In this document: positions 49,331-60,503 of the stretch, one piece after another
How the letters are laid out: every line of letters begins with the position of its first letter
Numbering within the stretch: position 1 is the first letter of the stretch
Assembly: GCA_007570785.1 (NCBI GenBank)
Contig: ML664199.1
Location: 24,844,400-24,908,399 of the forward strand
DNA: 64,000 nt
Direction of reading: 5' to 3'
From: Antilocapra americana
Lineage: Eukaryota > Chordata > Mammalia > Artiodactyla > Antilocapridae
Made by a program: the position numbers and the translations under genes
The notes under the pieces: model-generated
The model's database searches: none
Told to the model about the DNA's origin: nothing
Seen by the model: only the letters and a program-made list of their open reading frames with translations

Positions 49331-51132
49331 GACAATTACAAAGTTATTCAGGTTAAAAATGGAAAGGTAGATGAATAAAAGTCTTGCAGAAAATATTTGC
49401 TTCTTCCCCTCCCATAGAAAAACGAGTCTCCCTGGAACAGGGAGACGTAATTTGTCTTCCTCAACCTCACCAAGCAGAGAGGAGAATCACAGATCTGGCC
49501 TGGAATCAGAATGGTCTTTATTACTTCACATCCCCATCCAGACCCCTAAGAATCTAAGCTCAGTGATTCTCAAAGTTACAGCCTTGTCTGTGAAGGTGTT
49601 TCTGTGTTTTGAGTAAGTTCTCAAAGTACTAGGTTAAAATTAAGTTTAAAATGCAGTTATTTTGTGAAAAGATCATGAATCACAACACTTAACAGTTGTG
49701 GAATTTGAGTAATTGTATCTTGATGGGTCAAATCATAAATGTAGATGGCTTTTGTGCAATAAAAGTGTTCCTGAGAAATTGTATGGGCTTTTTATATCAA
49801 GTCAAGCCACACTTTCTAGGTACTTCAGTAATAAATATGAAGAATGCAGGAAATAATCTGTTTACTTATGTTTCCTGTATTTCTGAATTTTTACATTTGA
49901 ATTTTCCTTAAAGTAAGGTGTACTATTAATATATTGCCTATTATTATTTTGTAACTGAAGTGAAATTTTGGTAATGTTAAGAACTGGAAATGGCTTCCCT
50001 TCATAGAGAAATGGCTTCCTAAGGTCATAAAAAATGCTGAGAACTCACAAAATCCATCTGAGCTTCTAGTCACTTAGGATTTATCTGCCCCTGAACCTTA
50101 GCAGCTCTACTCTGTTTACATAACTGTTAATGTTGTACAGATATGCAAATATCAACCCACGCTGTTTGTTAATTCAAGTAGTCAAAATAACCATAATGGG
50201 AAAACTGTAATATTTAAATTTTGTTCACTGTTTTTAGCAGAGCTCATTTTATGTTTTAGACCATTACTGAAAGTAATGGTGTAAAAAAGTGACAGCAGAC
50301 ATGGGATTTGATTAATTTCATCTTGTGCCTTAAATGAAGAATTAATCCATTTCTCTCCTGATAAATATGCAGAAAAGATTATGAAATGACACTTGATTTT
50401 CTCATGTCTTTAAATCCACCTATTTTCTAATTATTTTGAGTGAGACGCTGAAGGGCTTAGATTTTTCAATCAATCTTCATCCTCATTGTTAACTTTCTTG
50501 CCAAAAATATGAATAAAACATGAGGTTTTTGTTTATCAAGTGTTCACAGTCTATGCTGTCAGCTACTTCATATTGGTTCAGGTACTTACATCACTGTGAT
50601 GGTTTTAGATACTCACATCTTAACTTATGCAGTCATAAATCTGCAGTCACTTCTCACCTTTCAGAGCAACTTTTAAAATCAACTTTACCTAGCGAAATTC
50701 CACAGTAGATGCTCTTGTATTCAAAATTATCTGTCTTAGCTCTCCTGTTCAATTTTTAAAATAGCTTTTACATTAAGGAATCCATTAAGCATTAAGGGAT
50801 GGTGAACTGTGAATTAAATTATTTTATAGATTTTTGGTGGTGGTGTGCAATGTACTTCACTGGCCCAAAGCCTTTCATGATAAGATTTCTCCTTCCTCTC
50901 TACCCTCAGTGAAAGGTATTTAAACCCCTACAATGTGCAGTCAGTGAGCTTGCAGAGGTTAATAAGAAAAGATTTCAATGTTCAAGGTTGGCCACAGTTT
51001 AATGAAGAATATAAACGTTGCAGCATAACATGATAAATTCTAAAGCTAATGCATGTCCAAAATATTGAAGGCACTGGAAAAACAATTCACTAAAATTTTC
51101 TTCAAGGCAATATTTGATCTCTGTCCATAGTT
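49331..51132. other. Unique AT-rich stretch of 1.8 kb
   Basis: No recognised repeat or gene. Confidence 0.4.
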
Positions 51133-51672
51133 CTTTTCTTGCTCCTTGGAAAGAAAGCTATGACAAACCTAGATAGTGTATTAAAAAATAGTAACATCAC
51201 TTTGCCAACAAAAATCCATATAGTCCCAGCTATGGTTTTTCCAGTAGTCATGTACAGATGTGAGAGTGGATCATAAAGAAGGCTGAGCACCTAAGAATTA
51301 ATACTTTTGAACCGTGGTGTTGAATAAGACATTTGAGATTCCTTTGGACTATAAGGAAACCAAGCCAGTCAATCTTTAAGGAAATCAACCCTGAATATTT
51401 ATGGGAAGGACTGATGCTGAAGCTGATGCTCCAATATTTTGGCCACATGATGAGAAGAGCTGACTCATTGGAAAAGCCCCTGATGCTGGGAAAGATTAAG
51501 GACAGGAGGAAAGGGGAGCAACAGAGAATGAAATTGTTGGACAGCATCACTGACTCAATGGACATGAATTTGAGCAAACTCTAGGAGATAGTGAGGGACA
51601 GGGGAGCCTGGCATGCTGCAGTCCATTGGGTCATAGAGTTGGACACATCTTAGCAACTGAATAACAACAAAC
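51133..51672 (+). mobile_element. BovB 3' part, sense, truncated
   Basis: Last ~540 bp of BovB, from 'gctccttggaaagaaagcta' to 'cttagcaactgaataacaac', including the C-terminal end of the reverse-transcriptase frame with stops and frame breaks. Confidence 0.9.
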
Positions 51673-52847
51673 CCTTTAGTTAAATTTTTTTTTTTTTTTG
51701 GAAAATCAGATTTACCAAGTAGAAAGTGAAGCCAACTGAGAGTCAGGGTTTGGGCATATACACTATTGAATTTTATGTTTCTTTGTGCTGGCAGCAGATT
51801 TGTACATGTTTTGAAGATGGGCTTTGTTAGGGAAACAGATGGGATACACTTGTTGCTTCAGGTCATGGTACCCAGAACCCTTGTCTTCCCATGTCTAAAG
51901 GGATCCAGATTGGACATGGCACTAAGTGGGTTGTTCATTGGACCCAAGGGCTGTCATAGTATGTGATGTCTGATGTAGGACATCAAGGGCAAGGGCATGG
52001 GATGAGACAGGCAAGGGCATGGGATGAGACAGCTGCCCTCAGGCGGGAGGCAAGCCTCTCCTGGGGAAGGAGTGAAATTTGGGAAGAGGAGCCGGGAGCT
52101 GTGGAGCTGTGAGTGGAGGTGCTGGCATCTGGCTTCTTGGGGCCATTTCTTCCTTTTCTTTGTGTCTTGTCCCAGCAAAGCCTTTTGCCAGAAAAAGCAC
52201 TGAAGTAGAGAAAGCAGCGTTTCAGTTGTGCTATTGAAAAATGTTCTCTCCCTCAGCCAAAACGGAGATAGAAATGCCAAGACTTTAAACTCTCAGAGAA
52301 GAGCTGACCCGGAGCCAGGTCTGTGCTGGGCTTGCTCGGTGAGGGGGCTGCTGGGGGTGGGGGAAGGCAGGACCTTCACAGGATGAAGTGAAACGACACC
52401 GAGCAGAGGCACTCCTCAACAGTCGTCACCTTCTCATTCCCCTGGGGATGGCAGAGGAGCTAAGCTGCTTGGGTTTTAAACAACAGGATGAGAGAATCCA
52501 GCTGGCATGTCCCCAGAAGCCCAGGGTATCCTGTTTCCTGAGCCGCAGCTGTCCCCTGACAAAGGCCCAGTGACTCAGGGAGGAGACGACACAGAGGCCT
52601 CTTGTGAGAGTTTCCCCGCCTGGGCCCCTCCTAATGTCTTCAGCCTTCCCTGTTTTTAGGACCAGTGTTTACTTAGCCTCGTGATGGGGATGAAAGTAGT
52701 GCTTCAGAAGATGGACCACACTGATGAGCATCCTTGACTGGGATGTGGGGTTATCCTAGAGCATCCCAGGTCACTTAGGGATGCTGTAAGTACTGAGAAA
52801 AAAATCATGAAAATCCACTGTGATTTTAAAGAAAAATATTTACCCAG
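51673..52847. other. Unique sequence with a 22-bp tandem duplication
   Basis: T-run at 51685-51699. A perfect 22-bp tandem duplication (ggcaagggcatgggatgaga plus ca) lies at 51988-52009 and 52010-52031. 52020-52680 is GC-richer. No gene recognised. Confidence 0.45.
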
Positions 52848-52861
52848 TAATTACTTTACTA

Positions 52862-53061
52862 GGCTTCCCCAGTGATTCAGCGGTGAAGAATATGCCTACA
52901 ATGTAGAAGACTCAGGAGAAACGGTTTTGATTCCTGGGTCAGAAGGTCCCCTGGAGGAGGGCATAACAACCCACTCCAGTATTCTGGCCTGGAGAATCCT
53001 GTGGACAAACAGTCCATAGGGTCGCAAGGAATCAGACATGACTGAAGTGACTGAGCATGCA
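52862..53061 (+). mobile_element. Bov-tA SINE, sense, with TSD
   Basis: Sense Bov-tA. 14-bp TSD with one mismatch, 52848-52861 and 53062-53075 (taatYactttacta). Confidence 0.94.
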
Positions 53062-53715
53062 TAATCACTTTACTACTTGGAGGGAGAAGAGAAGGTCTGG
53101 TGGAATCGGCAAGTAACAACAAGATCTCATAGGAAGCAGTAGATGCTGGGATATTCCCAGACTCACTTGGGTTGGGGGTGGTATTGAGAGTTGAGAAGTC
53201 ACTCTAGTGAGGGCATGGGGACAGGGAGAGAAACATAGGATCTGTTCCATTAGAGGATGAAACACAGTGGACTTTTCTTTGAAAGAATGTTGAGGGGACA
53301 TTCTTTCTGGAGTTATTTATCCACTGATCTCCAGTAGCATATTGAGCACCTACTGACCTGGGGAGTTTATCTTTTAGTGTCCTATCTTTTTGCATTTTAT
53401 GTACTGTTCATGGGGTTCTCAAGGCACGAACACTGAAGTGGTTTGCCATTCCCTTCTCCACATTATGACCACATTATGTCAGACCTCTCCACCACGACCC
53501 ATCTGTCTTATGTGGCCCCACACAGGATGGCTTAGTTTCATTGAGTTAGACAAGGCTGTGGTCTGTGTGATCAGATTGGCTAGCTGTCTGTGATTGTGGT
53601 TTCAATCTGTCTGCCTTCTGATGCCCACTCTCAGCACCTATCGTCTTACTTACATTTCTCTTACCTTAGACGTGAGGTATCTCTCCAGGGATGCTCCAGC
53701 AATGTTCAGCCGCTA

Positions 53716-53915
53716 CTCCTGACCTTAGACATGGGGTAGCTCCTCTCGGCTGCTGCTCCTGACCTTGAACGTGGGGTACCTCCCCTCAGCTACCACTCCT
53801 AACCTTGGACATGGGGTAGCTTCTCTTGGCCGCTGCTCCTGACCTTACGTGTAGGATGGCTCCTCTCGCCACTGCTCCTGACCTTAAACATGGGGTAGCT
53901 CCTCTTGGCCTCTCC
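53716..53915 (-). repeat. 40-bp tandem monomers in the BovB 5' UTR
   Basis: Five units of 39-40 bp, starting at 53716, 53756, 53796, 53836 and 53875, each 'ctcctgacctt...catggggtagctcctctyggc'-like. A more diverged unit precedes them at about 53658. They lie in the inverted 5' UTR, so in element orientation they are on the minus strand, upstream of the coding region. Confidence 0.85.
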
Positions 53916-54059
53916 TGCACCAGGCAGCCACCATTTTCAGTGGAGAAATAACTCCAGAAACAATGAAGGGATGGAGCCTAAGCAAAAACAACACCCAATT
54001 GTGAATGTGACTGGTGATAGAAGCAAGGTCTGATGCTGTAAAGAGCAATAGTGCATAGG

Positions 54060-56660
54060 AACCTGGAATGTTAAGTCCATCAATCAAGGCAAATTGGAAG
54101 TGGTCAAACAGGAGATGGCAAGAGTGAACGTTAACATTCTAGGAATCAGGGAACTAAGATGGACTGGAATGGGTGAATTTAACTCAGATGACCATTATAT
54201 TAACTACTGTGGGCAGGAATCCCTTAGAAGAAATGGAGTAGCCCTCATAGTCAACAAAAGAGTCTGAAATGCAGTACTCGGATGCAATCTCAAAAACAAC
54301 AGAATGATCTCTGTTCTTTTCCAAGGCAAATCATTCAATATCACAATAATCCAAGTCTATGCCCCAACCAGTAAAGCTGAAGAAGCTGAAGTTGAACAGT
54401 TCTATGAAGACCTAAAAGATCTTTCAGAACTAACACCCAAAAAATATGCCCTTTTCATTATAGGAGACTGGCATGCAAAAGTAGGAAGTCATGAAACACC
54501 TGGAGTAATAGGCAAATTTGGCTTTGGAGTACAGAATGAAGCAGGGCAAAGGCTAATAGAGTTCTGCCAAGAGAACACACTGGTCTTAGCAAACATCTTC
54601 TTCCAACAACACAAGAGAAGACTGTACACATGGACATCACCAGATGGTCGATACTGAAATCAGATTGATTTTATTCTTTGCAGCTAAGGATGGAGACGCT
54701 CTATACAGTCAGCAAAAACAAGACTGGGAGCTGTGGCTAAGATCATGAACTCATTATTGCCAAATTCAGACTTAAATTGAAGAAAGTGGAGAAAACCACT
54801 AGACCATTCAGGTATGACCTAAATCAAATCCTTTAGGATTATACAGTGGAAGTGAGAAATAGATTCAAGGGACTAGATCTGATAGACAGAGTCCCTGATG
54901 AACTATGGACAGAGGTTCCTAACATTGTACAGGAGACAGGGATCAAGACCATCCCCAAGAAAAAGAAATTCAAAAAAGCAAAATGGCTGCCTGAGGAGGC
55001 CTTACAAATAGCTGTGAAAAGAAGAGAAGCAAAAAGCAAAGGAGAAAAAGTAAGATACACTCATTTGAATGCAGAGTTCCAAAGAATAGCAAGGAGAGAT
55101 AAGAAAGCCTTCCTCAGCTATCAATGTTAAGAAATAGAGGAAAACAATAGAATGGGAAAGACTAGAGATCTCTTCAAGAAAATTAGAGATACCAAGGGAA
55201 CAGTTCATGCAAATATGGGCACAAAGGACAGAAATAGTAGGGACCTTACAGAAAGAGAAGATATTAAGGAGAGGTGGCAAGAATACACAGAAGAACTGCA
55301 CAAAAAAGATCTTCACGACCCAGATAATCATGATGGTGTGATCACTCACCTAGAGCCAGACATCTTGGAATGTGAAGTCAAGTGGGCCTTAGGAAGCATC
55401 ACTACAAACAAAGCTAGTGGAGGTGATGGAATTCCAGTTGAGCTTTTCAAATCCTAAAAGATGATGCTGTGAAAGTGCTTCACTCAATATGCCAGCAAAT
55501 TTGAAAAACTCAGCAGTGGCCACAGGACTATAAAAGGTCAGTTTTCATTCCAATCCCAAAGAAAGACAATGCCAAAGAATGCTCGAACTACTGCACAATT
55601 GCACTCATCTCACACACTAGTAAAGTAATACTCAAAATTCTCCAAGCCAGGCTTCAGCAATACATGAACCATGAACTTCCAGATGTTCAAGCTGGATTTC
55701 AAAAAGGCAGAGGAACCAGAGATCAAACTGCCAACATCCTCTGGATGATCAAAAACTCAAGAGAGTTCCAGAAAAATATCTACTTCTGCTTTATTGACTA
55801 TGCTAAAGACTGACTGTGTGGATCACAATAAACTGTGGAAAATTCTTAAAGAGATGAAAATACCAGACCACCCGCTCTGCCTGAGAAACCTGTATGCAGG
55901 TCAGGAAGCAACAGTTAGAACTGTACATGGAATAACAGACTGGTTCCAAATAGGAAAGGGAGTACATCAAGGCTGTATCTTGTCACCCTGTTTATTTAAC
56001 TTATATGCAGAATACATCATGAGAAATGCTGGGCTGGAAGAAGTACAAGCTGGAATTAAGATTGCTGGGAGAAATATCAATAATCTCAGATATGCAGATG
56101 ACACTACCCTTATGGCAGAAAGTGAAGAACTAAAAAGCTCCTTGATGAAAGTGAAAGAGGAGAGTGAAAATGTTGGCTTAAAGCTCAACATTCAGAAAAC
56201 TAAGATCGTGGCATCTGGCCCCATCACTTCATGGCAAATAGATGGCAAAACAGTGGAAACAGTGGCTGACTTTATTTTTCTGGGCTCCAAAATCACTGCA
56301 GATGGTGACTGCAGCCATGAAATTAAAAGACACTTGCTCCTTGAAAGGAAAGTTATGACTAACCTCGATAGCACATTAAAACTCAGAGACATTACTTTGT
56401 CAGCAAAGGTCCGTCTAGTCAAGGCTATGGTTTTTCTAGTAGTCATGTATAGATGTGAGAGTTGGACTATAAAGAAAGCTGAACGCAGAAGAATTGATGC
56501 TTTTGAAACTGTGGTATTAGAGAAGACTCTTGAGAGCCCCTTGGAATGCAAGGAGATCCAATCAGTCCATCCTAAAGGAGATCAGTCCTGGGTGTTCATT
56601 GTAAGGACTGATGTTAAAGCTGAAACTCCAATACTTTCGCCACCTGATGCAAAGAGCTGA
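54060..56660 (+). pseudogene. BovB endonuclease/reverse transcriptase, broken
   Basis: One original frame, now in pieces: endonuclease part (about 54060-54657, with 'QVYAPT' and 'GDWHAKVG'), linker parts (54846-55130, 55152-55457) and reverse transcriptase plus C-terminus (55794-56660, with YADD encoded at 56091-56102). Lesions seen: TGA at 54265-54267 and 54655-54657, both where CGA is expected; TAA at 55128; a 1-nt deletion near 55444; a TGA for TGG near 55501; and a 2-nt deletion near 55808 next to motif A. The endonuclease motif GDWN reads GDWH (codon 54472-54474), losing the conserved asparagine. A dead retrotransposon gene. Confidence 0.9.
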
Positions 56661-56878
56661 CTCATTTCAAAAAACCCTGATGCTGGGAAAGATTGAAGGC
56701 AGGAGGAGAAGGGGATGACAGAGGATGAGATGGTTGGATGACATCACCAACTCAATGGACATGAGTTTAGGTAAACTCCAGGAGTTCGTGACGGACAGGG
56801 AGGCCTGGTATGCTGTGGTTCATGGGGTCACAACGAGTCAGACATGACTGAGCAACTGAACTGAACTGAAATGAACTG

Positions 56879-57594
56879 AGGATATAGTTCCATAAGTGGA
56901 GGCAAGTCCAGTCCTCAGGGGAAGGAGAGCAGGAGGGAGGGGTGACTCCCCCTTGGTGCAAGTGGAAGGTGACTTGGAGGAGAACATCACATGCCCCATG
57001 CCTTAAAGACCCAGGCCCGAGTCTCAGTCACTCCTGAGAACACAGTGGACCCTCCTGCAGAACTTTGGAGGGGACCCCCCGAGTGCCACCTCCTGGAGTC
57101 CTGTCCCCATCATTGGTGGGCTTCCTCTCTCTGCAGCCACAGACTCACTCCTAACAATCACCAATTTGTCCCACCTTGAGCTCACGTTGCCCAAGCAGAC
57201 AAACGTCACCTTGACAGATGAGCCTTCAGGTTTTGCTTGAACATTATTGTTCTTTTCCATAGAAAAGAACTGTTCCCTATTCAAAAAGCAAGACAGATGT
57301 AAAATAAAACCTGCCCTCATGGGACTGGGGGCAGGAATGCACAGCCTGCTCAGGCTGAAAGCAAAGGGGCTTGAAAGGGGAGCCCTGGACCAGCAGCACT
57401 GGCATCGAAATTGATAGAAATGCAGGTTTTCGGACTACCCCGGGTCCTTGGAATCAGACACATGGAGAGAGGAGACCTTTGAGCTGTCTTTTCATAAGCC
57501 CTCCAGACCAAGTCCCAGACTCACTAACCTAGCACACCTTTTATGGACACACACATCCCTGTCCAGCTTCTCTCCATGGGCTATGCTTTCCCTA
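56879..57594. other. Unique sequence
   Basis: GC-richer to 57400. No gene recognised. Confidence 0.4.
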
Positions 57595-57745
57595 TTAACT
57601 GTCTGGCAAATCTCCTCTTGACCCTTCAAAATTCAGTTCAGCTCTCAACTCTGAGTTTTCTCCCAATTCCCCACCATTAGTGCTCTCATGGGAAGCCTCT
57701 ATCACAATTTTTAAGAGCAGTTCCAAGAGCCTTTATTTTCCTGCC
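57595..57745 (+). repeat. L2-like relic
   Basis: 'ctgtctggcaaatctcctct', 'ccttcaaaattcagttcagc' and 'ttttctcccaattccccacc' resemble the L2 3' region. Weak. Confidence 0.45.
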
Positions 57746-57805
57746 TGGATGGTCCCCTGTATCCACCAAATGCTACAGAGACTGTTTATTTTAAACCATG
57801 GATTG

Positions 57806-57925
57806 TTGTTGTTCATTTGCTAAGTCATGTCCAACACTCTGTGACCCCATGGATTGCAACATGGCTGGCTTCCCTGTCCTTCACTGTCTCCTGGAGTTTG
57901 CTCAAATTCATGTCCATTGAGTTGG
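57806..57925 (-). mobile_element. BovB 3' end fragment, antisense
   Basis: 'ttgttgttcatttgctaagt' to 'tgtccattgagttgg', the terminal ~115 bp of BovB reversed. Confidence 0.83.
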
Positions 57926-60284
57926 ATTTGCAAACATGGATAGGTTTTAAATAAAACTAAGCTTAAAAAATATGAGCAATTGTATATTTTCTTTCCTCCA
58001 TAACTGAAATGTATACTTTCAAACAAAGGCATAAATAGAGGTTAAAAGAAAATAGAGTGGATAAGAGAAAGATAAAAAAGTAAGAACAGAAATTTTAGAA
58101 TGTCATTTAGGTCATCTTGTTGGAGATTGTTTGCAAAGAGCTGCTCTTGCAGCCAGACTTAATAGAGGAGCAAGCTGTCCTGGGCAGTAATAAGCTCACT
58201 CTTGCTAAGGTTTTTCATGAGCAGAGAACAGATGACAAATATGAACTGGCGCTGGAGATAAAAACCAATAAATTGGAGGAAATTGCTCAGAGAGGTGTGT
58301 AAAGAAGCATTATAATTGGGTTGGGGGCCAGTTGGACCAGCCCAATGTGGATTAGTGTTGTCTGCTTTGAGTGTGAGGTAGAAACAAGGATACCCTGAAA
58401 TCCACTTATCAGCCCAGTGATGCTAAAGGCATCATTTATGTGGCTCCTGATGGGATTGTAAGAAGAGATCTCTCAGGTGTATAAGTTCCAAGTATCTATG
58501 ATGAAAACAAGAGTGTTAGCTGGCACACGAGGTGTTCTTTTTCACTTTGGGGTATGTGGTTGATGATAAGCTGCTGCCGAAGAAGACTGAGGACGAGTGA
58601 CTTTAGCCAAGGATGCAGCCAGGCAAGCCAGCTCTGTTCACAATTGCCAGACATTAATCAATATTTAATACCCACCGTACCTCATGAGGCTACTAACTAC
58701 CAAGCAAACATAAAACCCTTGGTGAATATAAATAATTAACAGGAAAGTAATTAGAGGTCTTTTAAAAAACAATCTATCTTGATTAATGTGAAAGAGCTTA
58801 GAAGACTGTTCCTCTCTAAGAGCGAAGCACCCTTGTTGCCATCATTGTCACTGTGAGTGCTGTGTTTATTCCAATTATTTATCAACCACAGGGGTCTGGA
58901 AAGCGTACATGGGTTACTTTGAGCTAATGAAACTTCGAGCAGATATTTTAATAAACAATTCCCTTTCCACTTATCTTCCTGTTTTGCAAGATTGGTAAAG
59001 GTGCAAAGGTATTCAGATTTGGGGCGCGGGGAACCATCATTCTGCGTCAAAGGTGGTTGTAAAATTGAAACATGGTCTGGAGACCTCAAGAATCAAATAG
59101 ACTGATTTGGAAAGCTATTTTATGAGCTGAATTTAAAACCACTCACACGGTGGTTCCCGGGCTTTAAGTTACAAAAATAAACCAACTTTGTTCAATATTT
59201 ATGGACACTAGGTTCCTGGGTGTCAGGAAGGCCCCTGACCCATCTTGAACACTGCAAGTTCTCCCCTGAAAATAGTCACTCCATCAGGTTACTTCTGAGC
59301 ATCATTTTCTCAATGCAGTACTGGTAAAAAACACCCTGTAGTGAGTAGCAGAAAACCTTTGAATGCAGGCACTTTTGTTTAGGACATTCAGAAAAGGACC
59401 CTTTGCTCCCTAGTCCTCTGTCATAATAAAAGAAATAGCTTCTTTTCAGCCAAGATGAGTACAAGAAAGTGCCAGAAGAAAGTTTTCTTGGGAAAGCTAG
59501 ATCTTTCTTTGCTCAGCAAGAAATCTGAAGACAGCCATTCATACTAGGGTTTTTGCAAGTCTCGGAACTGGGGTCTCAGTGGATGAAATGAGGGGACAAT
59601 AAGCACTTCACAGAATGGTTATGAGGATTTAATGAGGAAAGAAATCAGTAACTTGGGGCTTCACCTGCCATGGCACAGGTAGGTTAATTCACCAGTCACC
59701 CTGTACTCTCACGACCCTTTCCATGTCCAAGCACTGGCTTTCCCTCCAGGAAGCCAGCCCTCATCTAGCACTTTGGGGTGAGGGTAATGTGATCAAGCCC
59801 ACTCTGACTTCAGATTTCAAGCCTAATAACCTGATTTCCACCTCACTCCTCAGATTCTGTCTGCACTTTACAGCTGAGGTCTGATAATCAGATTTGATTC
59901 TGGGGGCAAAGCTCTTCTCAGCATCAGGAACGTCCATCTATTTGGAACCTTAGCTGTCCATCTCCCCACCATCCTGCCCACTTTACTCTCACACCTCTGT
60001 CCTAGGGTCCCATGTCTGGAACTGCCCAGAGACTGGGGGTCATTTGTATTGACACCTCTCCTTCTCCCAGAGCACCTGCCTGGCTCTCTAAATATGCCTG
60101 TCCCTGTGAATGCCCCGACAGAACTCTCCCTTCTATGAGGATGACTCCTTCTCATGTTACTCAAACTGACATCCATCCAACTAGACCTGTGGTCTGTGTG
60201 TTCATTTGTGACATCCAGCTTCTGAGGATGAGTTGTACCTATTACTAGAAATTCACACCCATTGTCTTTTTTTCAATTTATGTA
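57926..60284. other. Unique 2.3-kb stretch
   Basis: No young repeats recognised. A 61-codon open frame at 58117-58302 has a charged, protein-like composition but no identifiable family. 58780-59120 has balanced composition and might be conserved non-coding DNA. 59590-59660 has a faint MIR resemblance. Confidence 0.4.
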
Positions 60285-60503
60285 TTCATTTAAAAATTTT
60301 TATTTATTTTTAATTGAAGGATAATTGTTTTTCAGTATTGTATTGGTTTCTGGCAAACATCAACATGAATCAGCCACAGGTATACACATGTCCTCTTCCT
60401 CTTGTACCCCCCTCCCACCCCATCCCAACCTTCTAGATTGTCACAGAGTACCAATTTGAGCTCCCTGCATCATACAGCAAATTCCCACTGGCTATCTTTT
60501 TGT
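60285..60503 (-). mobile_element. L1 3' UTR fragment, antisense
   Basis: 'ttttaattgaaggataattg', 'gcaaacatcaacatgaatca', 'ccaatttgagctccctgcat' and 'ccactggctatctttttg'. Confidence 0.85.

Larger units (their letters stand above)
53299..56878 (+). mobile_element. Near full-length BovB with inverted 5' UTR
   Basis: 53938-56878 is BovB in sense orientation from the start of the coding region to the (tgaac)-type tail. 53299-53937 is the BovB 5' UTR in antisense. The two parts overlap: 53299-53326 and 53938-53965 are inverted copies of the same 28 nt (26 of 28 complementary). The 5' inversion with a short duplicated junction is what twin priming produces. The coding part is broken many times (see separate entry), so the copy is inactive. 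The flanking TSD is unclear; only 'tgagg' (53291-53295 and 56876-56880) is shared. Confidence 0.9.

Noticed and set aside
51685..51699. T-run that could be the reversed A-tail of a minus-strand retrocopy
   Set aside because: No AATAAA lies at the expected distance on the minus strand and the adjacent sequence matches no transcript I know.
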